From assembly GCF_900142215.1 (NCBI RefSeq), contig NZ_FRAC01000031.1:18535-82534 (forward strand): a stretch of 64,000 bases of DNA. The letters run 5' to 3'. This DNA comes from Anaerocolumna jejuensis DSM 15929 (GTDB taxonomy: Bacteria > Bacillota > Clostridia > Lachnospirales > Lachnospiraceae). Below, piece by piece: positions 1 to 8,274 of this stretch; the first letter of the stretch is position 1, and every line of letters begins with the position of its first letter. The position numbers were made by a program, and so were the translations under genes. Under the pieces are notes generated by a model. That model was not told the origin of the DNA. It searched no databases and saw nothing but the letters and a program-made list of their open reading frames with translations.

Positions 1-887
1 AATTTAACTCCTTTGATATCCTCTCTGGTGCCCTTTGTCAGTGAAGTTGTAATAACGAATACGCCTTCCTCATTAGCCCTTTGATATGCCTTTTTCAAGT
101 CCTTATAGCCATCACTTTCTTTTTCCTCCATACCCCAGGAGATTGAAATAACACGAATCTTTTCATCTTCCTTCAACGTTTTATTCAAATCCAACAGTTC
201 ATTAATGTCCTTGGCAATTCTGCCGGTATAGTTTTCAGTAATAAAATTTTCAGCTTTATAATAAAGGTTAGCCTCCGGTGCAACTCCACAGGTTTTCCCC
301 ACTGCGATGGATGCTACTCCGGCTCCATGCATCGCAGCTGAAGAGTTTGTTTTTATTAAATCACTCTCTGAATAATATTTTAATTGTTTTGTAAATTCTT
401 CATGCTTCGTTAATAACTCTTGATCTATGATAGCGATTCCGACGTTTTTTCCTGTTATGCCTTCTTTATGAAGATTTCTTACCCCTAATCCTGGGTCTTT
501 GCATATCTCCATAATCTTATCCGGATTAAAGCCTTCCGGTAAATTATCCGGCCATTTCGTCTTGCTGTCATAGGTCGTTAACAAAAGCTTCTCGAACTCA
601 TCAGACAAATCAGCCTGCGATAAATCTGCACTTCTGATTTCAATCTCACCATTATCAGCATTTGGTAATTTTGATACTTTTCCCACAAAATCATCATAAT
701 TAGCTTGGGATGGATGCCTTTTGATATAAGGCAAAGATATCGTTTGCTTTTCCTCTAATGTGCTCTCCTTTGATACTTCGCTCAGACTATTTTTCTCTGC
801 AATTTTATCTTTTTGTGAGCACCCGATTGCCTGCATCATTATAGTAATTATTAATATGATGCATAATACTTTTTTTAAACTTTTCAT
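1..887 (-). CDS. S8 (subtilisin-like) protease lipoprotein, 3' part outside window
   Basis: The frame opens with ATG at 887 and runs off the left edge, leaving 295 residues. The N-terminus is a hydrophobic signal ending in a lipobox-like AIGC (Cys23), so the protein is probably anchored outside the membrane. The subtilase Asp motif (GIAIID, Asp155) and His motif (MHGAGVASIAVG, His187) are present, followed by VISISWGM. The usual D-T/S-G is D-Q-E here. The serine motif would lie beyond the window, so activity cannot be judged. No neighbouring lantibiotic or toxin gene is visible that would suggest a substrate. Confidence 0.75.
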   Translation of the reverse strand, partial: MKSLKKVLCIILIITIMMQAIGCSQKDKIAEKNSLSEVSKESTLEEKQTISLPYIKRHPSQANYDDFVGKVSKLPNADNGEIEIRSADLSQADLSDEFEKLLLTTYDSKTKWPDNLPEGFNPDKIMEICKDPGLGVRNLHKEGITGKNVGIAIIDQELLTKHEEFTKQLKYYSESDLIKTNSSAAMHGAGVASIAVGKTCGVAPEANLYYKAENFITENYTGRIAKDINELLDLNKTLKEDEKIRVISISWGMEEKESDGYKDLKKAYQRANEEGVFVITTSLTKGTREDIKGVK

Positions 888-1112
888 ACGAATATACTTC
901 CCTTTCTTTTCTTTTTTCTTGTGTAGTAGAGTTTTTCAAGCTTTCGCTTCTTACCATTAATAGCTTAACAAGAAATACCGATATTTTTTCTACATTATTC
1001 TTTCAAATTTCTTTCAATTATCATTTGTAAATTGTTAAGCCCCTACTGATATCTGTACTATTAAAGATACTGACTTGGTTGTTGCATAGGTTGATCAAGC
1101 TGAGCTGTCACT

Positions 1113-1147
1113 ATAAAAAAAGACGTGAAAGTTTTCACTCTCATGTC
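1113..1147 (-). terminator. Possible Rho-independent terminator
   Basis: Read on the minus strand, GTGAAA-AC-TTTCAC forms a short stem flanked by GAC/GTC and followed by seven T. It would end transcription of the PhzF-like gene. The stem is short and bulged. Confidence 0.4.
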
Positions 1148-1216
1148 CTCAATTCTAGTGGATTTCTATTATTTTTATCTCATAATTAACTGTTTTTCTT
1201 TTGCAACAGGATTATT

Positions 1217-1262
1217 GTCTCCACATGACTTGAACAGTCAAAAAAGATGCCGCTTGAGCCTG
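1217..1262 (-). repeat. RlmD-tail repeat R1
   Basis: On the minus strand this reads GIFFDC then SSHVETIILLQKKNS and a stop. It matches the C-terminal HVETVVLL region of RlmD, whose intact gene is at 27.6-29.65 kb in the same orientation. It is one of seven copies. It lies just downstream of the PhzF-like gene. Confidence 0.75.
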
Positions 1263-1294
1263 GCGAGGCCTTGAAGAAAGGTCGCTTAGCTCTT

Positions 1295-2164
1295 CTATAT
1301 TTCGACTTCCGTTAAGGTTAAATTCATCGCTCCCCCTCCGACCTTGACTTCAAAAATTTTATTTTCCTTTATAGCTAGAGACACCTGAATTTCAGATGGC
1401 CTTTTCATAGAATAACCTTGTTCAAAAATAATATGTGAAGCTTGCTCCTCGTTGATTTTTCTATAGTGGTACAAATAACAAGCAAGTGCACCGCTTGATG
1501 TACCAGTGGCAGATTCCTCCGGGATACCATATAAGGGAGCAAAGTTTCTACAATAAGCGTTAGCACCATGTAAAGATTTCAAAGAAAAAACATGGTAGCC
1601 AACAGCATTGTACTTCTGGCTGATTTCTTTTACTTTTTTCATATCCGGTCTGATTGCATCTAAAATCTCAATGTTTCTTACAGGAACCATAATATCCCGA
1701 AGCCCTGTTGATACAACTTGAACCTTCAAGTCTGCTGTAATTTGGGAAGTACTGATGTTCAAGGAATCTGCTACTTCATCTTTATCTATAACTTCCGAAA
1801 ATATAGGCGCAGATTGATCCATCATAACAAAATTATCGTTATGAATTTCAATGCCAAGTATTCCTGCTCTGGTTTCTTGCTCATACTTACCTTGTTTTAA
1901 CAAATTTAGACTAGACATTGCATAGAAGGTGGCAATCGTAGCATGACCACATAAGTCCACCTCTTCCTTCGGAGTAAAGAATCTCACTTTAAAATCCGCC
2001 GCGTTTGATTGTAATACAAAAGCAGTTTCACTGAATCCAAGTACAGCAGCAATTTTTTTCATTTCTTCCACAGTTAATGAATCTGCATTCATAACAACGC
2101 CTGCTGGGTTTCCGCCTTCTTTTGTTTTAGCAAAAGAATTTAATGTGTATACGTCTATTTTCAT
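1295..2164 (-). CDS. PhzF family isomerase/epimerase
   Basis: A 289-residue protein of the PhzF/diaminopimelate-epimerase fold, the usual length for the family. The N-terminal GGNPAGVV motif, the SETAF segment carrying the conserved catalytic Glu (about residue 46), DLCGHATIATF and a C-terminal ESATGTSSGAL are all present. Family members are cytoplasmic and isomerise small acids (PhzF itself acts on a phenazine precursor), but no phenazine gene is nearby, so the substrate is unknown. The gene stands alone between an ankyrin gene and repeat R1, consistent with acquired cargo. Confidence 0.85.
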   Translation of the reverse strand: MKIDVYTLNSFAKTKEGGNPAGVVMNADSLTVEEMKKIAAVLGFSETAFVLQSNAADFKVRFFTPKEEVDLCGHATIATFYAMSSLNLLKQGKYEQETRAGILGIEIHNDNFVMMDQSAPIFSEVIDKDEVADSLNISTSQITADLKVQVVSTGLRDIMVPVRNIEILDAIRPDMKKVKEISQKYNAVGYHVFSLKSLHGANAYCRNFAPLYGIPEESATGTSSGALACYLYHYRKINEEQASHIIFEQGYSMKRPSEIQVSLAIKENKIFEVKVGGGAMNLTLTEVEI

Positions 2165-2193
2165 ATATTCCCAACTCCTATACTTCTCTTACT

Positions 2194-2550
2194 TTATTCG
2201 GTTAGTTTCTTTAATAAATCTGCTATTTCATTCTGCCCAAGCTCGGTAGCAAAAGCAATTGCATCCATATTCCTCATAGAAGTACCATTATATAAAATAT
2301 GAATGTCTATTCCATGCTCCACCAAGAGCTTAACAATGTCCAGATGTCCACCATAAATTGCCCCAAACAGGGGATTTCTTTCAGGTTCACTGACATCAAG
2401 CTCTGCTCCTGACAATAACAAAAGCTTGACTATTTCGATATGTCCACCAGATGCTGCTTCAGCGTTGACACCGATTAAATTCTCTACTATTTCTATTTTG
2501 CCGTTTTTAATGGCACTTCGTATTTCCTTTGCTAGTGACTTTTGATCCAT
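2194..2550 (-). CDS. Small ankyrin-repeat protein
   Basis: 118 residues with at least two ankyrin units (ASGGHIEIVKLLLLSGAEL and YGGHLDIVKLLVEHGIDI) and degenerate flanking units. There is no signal peptide or membrane segment. Ankyrin repeats mediate protein-protein contacts. In small cassettes like this such proteins are sometimes immunity or accessory proteins, but nothing here proves that. It is 29 bp upstream of the PhzF-like gene on the same strand. Confidence 0.7.
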   Translation of the reverse strand: MDQKSLAKEIRSAIKNGKIEIVENLIGVNAEAASGGHIEIVKLLLLSGAELDVSEPERNPLFGAIYGGHLDIVKLLVEHGIDIHILYNGTSMRNMDAIAFATELGQNEIADLLKKLTE

Positions 2551-2621
2551 GGAGTTAAATCCCTTTCTGTTACTTTTTTCACAAACAAAATTACATATAT
2601 AATAAAACTTTGTGCTCCAGA

Positions 2622-2800
2622 TCAGCCCTCATTTTTTTGTTCCTTCTTTTTTAGAATTGCAAGCGACTTAATAAGTTCTTTCCTAACATCTCCCTTTGCT
2701 TTACCATTCATGATAGGATCAAGCATTGAATAGGCATAGGAAGGTGGCAACCCCTTGAAAATTCGGCAATTCCTTCTTCAACAATAGAATCCAGCTTCAT
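2622..2800 (-). pseudogene. Short frameshifted ORF, family unknown
   Basis: ATG at 2800 directly follows the stop of the acidic gene at 2804. The frame reads MKLDSIVEEGIAEF and then needs a frameshift near 2753 to continue as LPPSYAYSMLDPIMNGKAKG and on to EQKNEG and a stop at 2622. Both halves look like natural protein, so a small gene of about 59 residues was probably broken by one indel. No family is recognised. Confidence 0.4.
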
Positions 2801-2803
2801 GAT

Positions 2804-3148
2804 TTAAAAAGTAATAAAGCAATCATGTTTATGATAATAAATAAAGTTTTTAATATAATCATTCACAGTAGGATTTGTTAATTGATGTTGAGTATTTACA
2901 ATAATATCGCTAATAACCTGACCAGAAAAAAGCCATTGTAAATTAAGATTGAGTGCAAAACTTGGATAAATTTCATCATCAGTATCATCATCTACATCAA
3001 TAAGGTCATCTAAGTACACTAATGTATTAATATCAAATTTTACTATATCCTTTTTAGCATATAGATCATGTTCATCTAACATATCAGTATCTAACTTAAA
3101 TAGCTGCTCCAGACTAATAGGTGTTCTAACATATTTCTCAGTCTCCAT
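2804..3148 (-). CDS. Acidic hypothetical protein
   Basis: 114 residues with a strongly acidic centre (DDLIDVDDDTDDEIYP) and an aromatic C-terminus. The RBS AGGAGG is well placed before METEKYV. The small size, high acidity and SUKH-like and ankyrin neighbours are typical of contact-toxin immunity genes. That is an inference from context; no family was recognised. Confidence 0.55.
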   Translation of the reverse strand: METEKYVRTPISLEQLFKLDTDMLDEHDLYAKKDIVKFDINTLVYLDDLIDVDDDTDDEIYPSFALNLNLQWLFSGQVISDIIVNTQHQLTNPTVNDYIKNFIYYHKHDCFITF

Positions 3149-3198
3149 TTTATTTTCCTCCTAATTTAGATTAAATAAATAAGCGGTCGTAATCTAAC

Positions 3199-3492
3199 TT
3201 ACAATTCTTCGCTAAATTCATTAATTTGCCTAGTCTTGTTAAATGAGATCAAGACTAATTTTTGCTTGTACGATTTGTGATTTGTCAAAATCATAATCCA
3301 AATACCCATCTTGGTCGAAAAATATACATTCTGTTTATAAAATTCGCAAATAGTCTTTAAAAACTTTTCCGGTGATTCATACAACACATCCGGTTCATCT
3401 TCATGATTTACTCTATAAATTTTTTCCGAGCCGCTCTCATCGCAACCATAACATATAAAACCACTAGAATTACAAAAAAGTTTGTATTCCGT
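3199..3492 (-). pseudogene. SUKH (SMI1/KNR4)-like C-terminal fragment
   Basis: The open frame has no plausible upstream ATG and is cut by the 3' end of the Crp-like gene. It reads TEYKLFCNSSGFICYGCDES, then EKIYRVNHEDEPDVLYESP, then EKFLKTICEFYK. This gly-rich strand plus I/V-x-x-H-E pattern resembles the C-terminal half of SMI1/KNR4 immunity proteins. The N-terminal half is missing, so it is most likely a remnant, though a GTG at 3387 could start a 62-residue product. Confidence 0.45.
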
Positions 3493-3497
3493 TAGGC

Positions 3498-4076
3498 TTA
3501 CTTTTCTTCTTTAATTGTTCTGCGAATTCTGCTAAGTGATATAGGTGTTATCCCCAGATATGATGCTATATAGGATTGCTTTACACGTTTCTCTAAATTA
3601 GGATAAATCCTCTTAAAATCAATATATCTCTCTGTAGCACTTTGCGTCAAAAAACAACTTTCTCTATATATTTTGTACCGTATACTATTTTGTAATAACT
3701 GATTCCATATCTTAATCCAATACACATCCTCTCCAATAAGCCTTTTAACTTTCTCCCAACCCATTACCAAAAATTCACAATCTTCCAAAGTTTCTGCTAC
3801 ATATGGTAAGCGTTCATCAATACCTCCACCAATGCAACCTTCCGTTCCAAAAAATCTGGTAATGTCATTGCCAGCCATATCAATATAATACAATCTTATA
3901 ACTCCGGATAAAAGAATATACAAATTTTTATTAGAATCCTCAATCTGTGATATTATCTGATTTTTTTCCTTTTTACAACAAGTCATCTGTTCATAGATTG
4001 GATAAACTTTCTCTCTTAATAGTTGAATATTATTTGCTTTTTGAATAATCTCAATCATGGTATCTAACTTATCCAT
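3498..4076 (-). CDS. Crp/Fnr-family transcriptional regulator
   Basis: 192 residues with an N-terminal cyclic-nucleotide-binding-like barrel (NLYILLSGVIRLYYIDMAG) and a C-terminal helix-turn-helix (VKQSYIASYLGITPISLSRI). The Fnr cysteine pattern is absent, so this is the ligand-sensing subtype common in Clostridia and Bacteroidetes. It sits 10 bp after the aldo-keto reductase and is probably cotranscribed with it, so it may control that gene. The effector is unknown. Confidence 0.85.
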   Translation of the reverse strand: MDKLDTMIEIIQKANNIQLLREKVYPIYEQMTCCKKEKNQIISQIEDSNKNLYILLSGVIRLYYIDMAGNDITRFFGTEGCIGGGIDERLPYVAETLEDCEFLVMGWEKVKRLIGEDVYWIKIWNQLLQNSIRYKIYRESCFLTQSATERYIDFKRIYPNLEKRVKQSYIASYLGITPISLSRIRRTIKEEK

Positions 4077-4086
4077 ATCATCTCTC

Positions 4087-5037
4087 TTATCTTTCCCAGC
4101 CTGCTTTTACACTTACCCCAGTGTTTAAAGCCGCCTGTTCTAATAATTCCATTTCACTCTGCTCCAAAATAATTTTGTCAGCTCTGCTGATACTTTCAAT
4201 TTGAGAGACTTTAGTAGCACCAACCAAAGGAATCGTACCTTTTTTAATGGCCCAGGCAATTGCAATCTGTGACACGTCCGCATAATGTTTATCAGCAATC
4301 TTTTGCATTGTGTTAATTAATGGTTCTATCTTTCCAAGCGTTTCAGCTGGAAATGCTTTCGTCCTTCTGCTCCTACCTTTAAATGGATTTGATACACTGT
4401 AATTACCGGTTAATGCTCCTTGTTCTAAAACCATATAAGCAAAAAAACAGGTAGCATTTCCTTTACACCATTCTAATATTCCTTCCCTCTCTGACTTTCT
4501 ATAGAGAAGGCTGTAATGATTCTGGACTGCATCTAAATGAATACCATGTGCTTCAAGTATTTTCGAGGCTTCTTTTACTTGTTTTAAATTATGATTGGAA
4601 ACACCAATGTGTTTTACTTTACCAGCTTTATATAAACCAACCGCCTGTTCGATCCATTTTTCTATATTTGATGGATTATGAATCCAATAGATATCAATGA
4701 TTTCTCGATTGAGTCTTTCCATGCTTTTATTAAATGATTTCATCAGTGCTTTTTTACTCTGTATTGCTACTGGTGTGAACTTCGTAGAAACAATAATATT
4801 TTCAAACTGTTCGATACACCTTCCTAAAATAGCTTCCGATGCTCCCATCCCGTATACAGCAGCTGTATCCCATAAAGTCAGTCCATTTTCTATACCACTT
4901 TTAAAAACAGGAAATAATTCCTCAAGACCATATGAATTGCCAAAAATCTTATTACCGCCATTAATTCCTGTCCCCCACGACCATGTTCCAATTGCAATGG
5001 CTGGTATTGTATCCTTCCCTAATTGCACTGTTCTCAT
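4087..5037 (-). CDS. Aldo-keto reductase
   Basis: 316 residues, standard length for the NAD(P)H-dependent AKR barrel. Visible motifs are GTWSWG at the N-terminus, LWDTAAVYGMGASE carrying the catalytic Asp and Tyr, VSTKFTP (Lys), DIYWIHNP and a C-terminal PLVGATKVSQIE cofactor loop. It reduces carbonyl substrates in the cytoplasm; the natural substrate is not evident. A GGAGGATAAC sequence precedes the ATG. It is the first gene of a two-gene unit with the Crp-like regulator. Confidence 0.88.
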   Translation of the reverse strand: MRTVQLGKDTIPAIAIGTWSWGTGINGGNKIFGNSYGLEELFPVFKSGIENGLTLWDTAAVYGMGASEAILGRCIEQFENIIVSTKFTPVAIQSKKALMKSFNKSMERLNREIIDIYWIHNPSNIEKWIEQAVGLYKAGKVKHIGVSNHNLKQVKEASKILEAHGIHLDAVQNHYSLLYRKSEREGILEWCKGNATCFFAYMVLEQGALTGNYSVSNPFKGRSRRTKAFPAETLGKIEPLINTMQKIADKHYADVSQIAIAWAIKKGTIPLVGATKVSQIESISRADKIILEQSEMELLEQAALNTGVSVKAGWER

Positions 5038-5310
5038 TTTGTTATCCTCCTTTTTAATATTCTAACGCATTGATTGGAGTTTATAATTAACAAATGATAA
5101 GAGAATCCATTTTTATAACTTATTTAATTTTGTAATAATATTATTGACAATAAACTACTGATGTAGCGATTCGTAAGTTGTAAGATTGCTTTTCCTAAAG
5201 GGCATGATCACCTTTGAAAATCTCATAAACATATTAGACCTATTTTATATTATTCAATGGATTTCACGAATTCTCTGATTTACTACACTTTCCGTGACAG
5301 CAAACATACC

Positions 5311-5370
5311 GTCTCCACATGCCTTGAGGAGATAAAAAAGATGTCACTTGAGCCTATTACCCCCTTAGTG
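5311..5370 (-). repeat. RlmD-tail repeat R2
   Basis: Minus-strand reading DIFFIS, then SRHVETVCLLSRKV and a stop. HVETVCLLSRK is the common C-terminal sequence of clostridial RlmD. It shares the preceding CCAAGGGGG-type segment with R4 and R5. It lies in the 900-bp gap between the AKR and the S51 peptidase gene. Confidence 0.8.
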
Positions 5371-5633
5371 TTAAAATATCTTTCTGAATACAATTTTTTT
5401 GACTCTTAATCTACTAGGGGCAATAGTATTCACCAACACTTACAGAAGCTATCTATAATAAATATTATCGTAAACCTTATTTGCATAATCATTTGTAAAT
5501 ACTTTATCATTTATAAAGTTGTTCTTCCTAGCTCTCAAAGCAAAGTATTAGCCATATTTCTATATTAAACGTATTTTTTAATTTATATATGTGATAATAT
5601 TTTTCCCATCATAATTCAGCTCCCAATCTTAAT

Positions 5634-5792
5634 TTATTCATAAAACAACCATGGTGTAATTTCATACTTTGCCAGATTAATTACTCTTCTTTCAATGTCT
5701 TCAGCAAATGGTGGAGAAACAACATTTCCTTTAATTGTTTTTGTTGTTGTATCATCATAACTTATAATACAAATCCAATTGTATTTTTCCAT
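5634..5792 (-). CDS. Small hypothetical ORF (52 aa)
   Basis: A complete frame from ATG 5792 to TAA 5634: MEKYNWICIISYDDTTTKTI, then KGNVVSPPFAEDIERRVINL, then AKYEITPWLFYE. Composition is protein-like, but the upstream AGGA is far from the ATG. It may be a remnant. It is the only coding signal seen in the 5038-5941 gap besides R2. Confidence 0.35.
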   Translation of the reverse strand: MEKYNWICIISYDDTTTKTIKGNVVSPPFAEDIERRVINLAKYEITPWLFYE

Positions 5793-5941
5793 TTTTCAAG
5801 AGAAAAATCCTGTTCCCAAAGTTAAAAAAAATTGAAAACAACCTTTTTATGTGTTAAAATATGGTAGGTCAGAAATATTATATACATTGGCATAAGAATT
5901 GCTAATGTAGTACAAAGTTTATATTATACGAGGTAATATGT

Positions 5942-6589
5942 ATGGATTATCGCCTGTTTGGCTTTTTCAGTGGTTTCCCCAACTATCGCTTTCCCCGTGA
6001 AGTGGCTCAGCGGCTCAGCGAAGAACTGACAAATCGTGACAGCCTTGTCTTTGTGAGCGCTTGGCCTGCGGATTACGCAAGAAATGACAGCGATTCAGAT
6101 GGTATGTATAGCATGTTCGAGGAATACAACATACCTTTCGCACGGCACTATGTAATTGATAATCGGATGGAAGCTTCACAAGCTAAGCGATTGATTAATG
6201 AATCTTCCTGTGTGTTTCTTATGGGCGGTCACCCCGGATTGCAATTTCAACTAATACGAGATAAGGGCTTGGATGCTGCGATTTGTGATACTGCCGCAGC
6301 GGTGTTGGGCGTCAGTGCAGGCGCAATCAACATGGCCAAACGCTCGCTTGACACTAAGGAATCTCCAGTCCCATATGATGGCCTGGGTCTGGCTGACATT
6401 ACCGTCAAGCCACACTTTAAGCTTGAGAATCAGCAGGTATTATCAACCTTATTGCAAATTTCCATGGAGCTGCCCATTTATGCTATAGAAGACGACAGCG
6501 CCATTTTCGTGACCGGCGACCGCATCTCATACTCAGGACGAATTCATTGGGTATGCAATGGCAAAATCTGCCCTCTTAGCATACCATAA
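5942..6589 (+). CDS. S51 (peptidase E-like) family protein
   Basis: 215 residues with the S51 nucleophile elbow LGVSAGAINMA, the FLMGGHPGLQ loop and a C-terminal IYAIEDDSAI strand. S51 enzymes are cytoplasmic serine peptidases of the class I glutamine-amidotransferase fold; peptidase E removes N-terminal Asp. GAGGTAA precedes the start. Its GC content is higher than the surrounding DNA and it is the first plus-strand gene of the region, which suggests separate acquisition. Confidence 0.8.
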   Translation: MDYRLFGFFSGFPNYRFPREVAQRLSEELTNRDSLVFVSAWPADYARNDSDSDGMYSMFEEYNIPFARHYVIDNRMEASQAKRLINESSCVFLMGGHPGLQFQLIRDKGLDAAICDTAAAVLGVSAGAINMAKRSLDTKESPVPYDGLGLADITVKPHFKLENQQVLSTLLQISMELPIYAIEDDSAIFVTGDRISYSGRIHWVCNGKICPLSIP

Positions 6590-6610
6590 GCGGTTCGGCA
6601 TGGAAGGGTG

Positions 6611-6826
6611 TTATGAGATTAATGTATTTATCCTTGCAACCAATGCGGATATGGATACTTCCAACTTATCTTTTATAAAATATAGTTCTGGAAACGATAC
6701 ATACCCTTTTTTCTTAAGCTCAGTTATTGCGCCTGTAACGACTCCTTTAGGCATAAGTAATGAAGCAGCGAACATATCTGCCTGCACTTCTTTTTGAAGG
6801 TTATGTCCATTTCTGCTGTGTAGCAA
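6611..6826 (-). pseudogene. ImmA/IrrE-type metallopeptidase remnant
   Basis: The 71-codon frame reads HSRNGHNLQKEVQADMFAAS followed by LLMPKGVV. This is the second half of an M78 ImmA/IrrE domain (E-x-x-A-x-x-F-A-A-x-L-L-M-P). The HExxH zinc site that should precede it is lost; only an H-S-R-N stub remains and the frame is stopped just upstream. ImmA partners cleave repressors of ICEs and phages, so this is likely debris of an earlier element. Confidence 0.6.
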
Positions 6827-7162
6827 TGGGAATCATATAACTGCTATTCCTGAATTTTTGAAAAAATGCAGGAAGGAGATTTCCGCTTTTTACGGACACC
6901 GTCCAAAGCAATTGTATCAGAAGCAACCGTTGTCAGTTATTTAAGGAAAAATATTTTTCGCATTATGGCTAAAAGGCCTAATTTAGTATAACACGATTTA
7001 TTCAGGAAAAGCAGGAAAACCTCGATATTACAAGAGGATTTGCACACTTCTTAAAGTTATAGAACTTTTACTGTCAAGTTTAGAAAATATATAGTATCAT
7101 GAACATTTTCCAAATGTTTCATTTGAGAAATGAATATAGCACCGTTTGGTGAATGCAACTAT
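6827..7162. other. Gene-free stretch
   Basis: Short broken frames only. A plus-strand run around 6868-6990 (FRFLRTPSKAIVSEATVVSY) looks protein-like but has no recognisable family or start. Confidence 0.4.
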
Positions 7163-7225
7163 AGAAAAAAGGCATTGCCCTGACAATCTGAGCTGTCATT
7201 CTAATGTCATCAATGCCTTTTTCTC
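7163..7225. terminator. Terminator after hypB
   Basis: Inverted repeat AGAAAAAAGGCATTG / CAATGCCTTTTTCT with a 33-nt spacer, T-rich on both outer sides. It lies directly downstream of hypB and could work in both directions. Confidence 0.6.
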
Positions 7226-7246
7226 TAAACTTTATTTTTTAATTCT

Positions 7247-7918
7247 TTAGTTCTGCCACTCTTTAACAGCACTTCTAATCCAGCTGATCCATGCATCAAA
7301 TCCTTGTCCTGTCTTCGCCGAGATAAACAACACCTTTGCCTTGGGATTACGATTGAGGATTCTCTTAATGACAGCATTATCATCAAAGTCAAATACTGCT
7401 TTTGTATCAATCTTATTAATCAATATCAAATCACATACTTCAAATATCAATGGATATTTTAATGGTTTATCATCTCCTTCCGGAACAGAAAGGATGGCAA
7501 CATTCGTTGATGCACCTGTATCAAATTCAGCCGGGCATACAAGATTCCCTACGTTTTCCAGCACTAGTAAATCCAATTCTTCTGTTCCAAACTCATTTAA
7601 TGCTTGGACTGTCATTTCTGCATCCATATGGCACATCCCACCTGTGTGAAGCTGTATTGCCTTAGCGCCTGTTGCTGCTATCTTTTCCGCATCCACGGTG
7701 GCATCAATATCTGCTTCCATAACTCCAATCTGCATCTCATTTTTTAATTTTTCAATGGTACGCATAAGGGTGGTAGTCTTGCCAGCTCCAGGAGATGCCA
7801 TTAGGTTAATCATAAAAGTTTTCTGCCTCTTTAATCTTTCTCTAATACCATCTGCAGTAATTTCATTTTTTTTATACACGTTTTGCTTGATCTCTAATAC
7901 TCTAAATTTATCATTCAT
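7247..7918 (-). CDS. hypB: Hydrogenase/urease nickel incorporation GTPase HypB
   Basis: 223 residues starting at MNDKFRVLEIKQNVYKKN. The ATG at 7918 has GGGAG upstream; the longer open frame overlaps hypA and is not the start. SIMIBI GTPase motifs are clear: P-loop MASPGAGKTT, EADIDATVDAEK, LVLENVGNLVCPAEF (G3 plus metal-site Cys) and NKID (G4). A His-rich N-terminal nickel store is absent. HypB hydrolyses GTP to drive nickel insertion with HypA. No hydrogenase structural gene is in view. Confidence 0.93.
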   Translation of the reverse strand: MNDKFRVLEIKQNVYKKNEITADGIRERLKRQKTFMINLMASPGAGKTTTLMRTIEKLKNEMQIGVMEADIDATVDAEKIAATGAKAIQLHTGGMCHMDAEMTVQALNEFGTEELDLLVLENVGNLVCPAEFDTGASTNVAILSVPEGDDKPLKYPLIFEVCDLILINKIDTKAVFDFDDNAVIKRILNRNPKAKVLFISAKTGQGFDAWISWIRSAVKEWQN

Positions 7919-7922
7919 TGCA

Positions 7923-8273
7923 TTACTCCCACAGAATCTGGATTTCCTTGATAAGAAAATCCCGTCCCGAAAGGACCTCCTTTTCATATTCGTGACAAAC
8001 CGGACAGAACCCACCATTTTGAACTACATTATAGTCTGCTCCACACGTTTTACATTTTCCAATTCCTTCACTTCTCTCGATAATCAATTTGCAGTCCTCA
8101 AACATCGGTTTATCTTCAATCATCAGAGGAAAATAATCTATCATAAAACTAGGTATTATGGAACATAATTCTCCGACATCTAATACAATAGCCGATACTT
8201 TAGGGATCTGATTGGCTGAAGCTATTTGCTCTACCTCGTCGACCACTTGCAGCATTACATTTAATTCATGCAT
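7923..8273 (-). CDS. hypA: Nickel metallochaperone HypA
   Basis: 116 residues, typical length. MHEL at the N-terminus supplies the nickel-binding His2, and the CKTC...CPVC zinc finger is intact. It delivers nickel to [NiFe] hydrogenase (or urease) precursors together with HypB. Its stop is 4 bp before the hypB start, and one base separates it from the upstream oxidoreductase stop, so the three genes form one operon. Confidence 0.93.
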   Translation of the reverse strand: MHELNVMLQVVDEVEQIASANQIPKVSAIVLDVGELCSIIPSFMIDYFPLMIEDKPMFEDCKLIIERSEGIGKCKTCGADYNVVQNGGFCPVCHEYEKEVLSGRDFLIKEIQILWE

Positions 8274-8274
8274 G

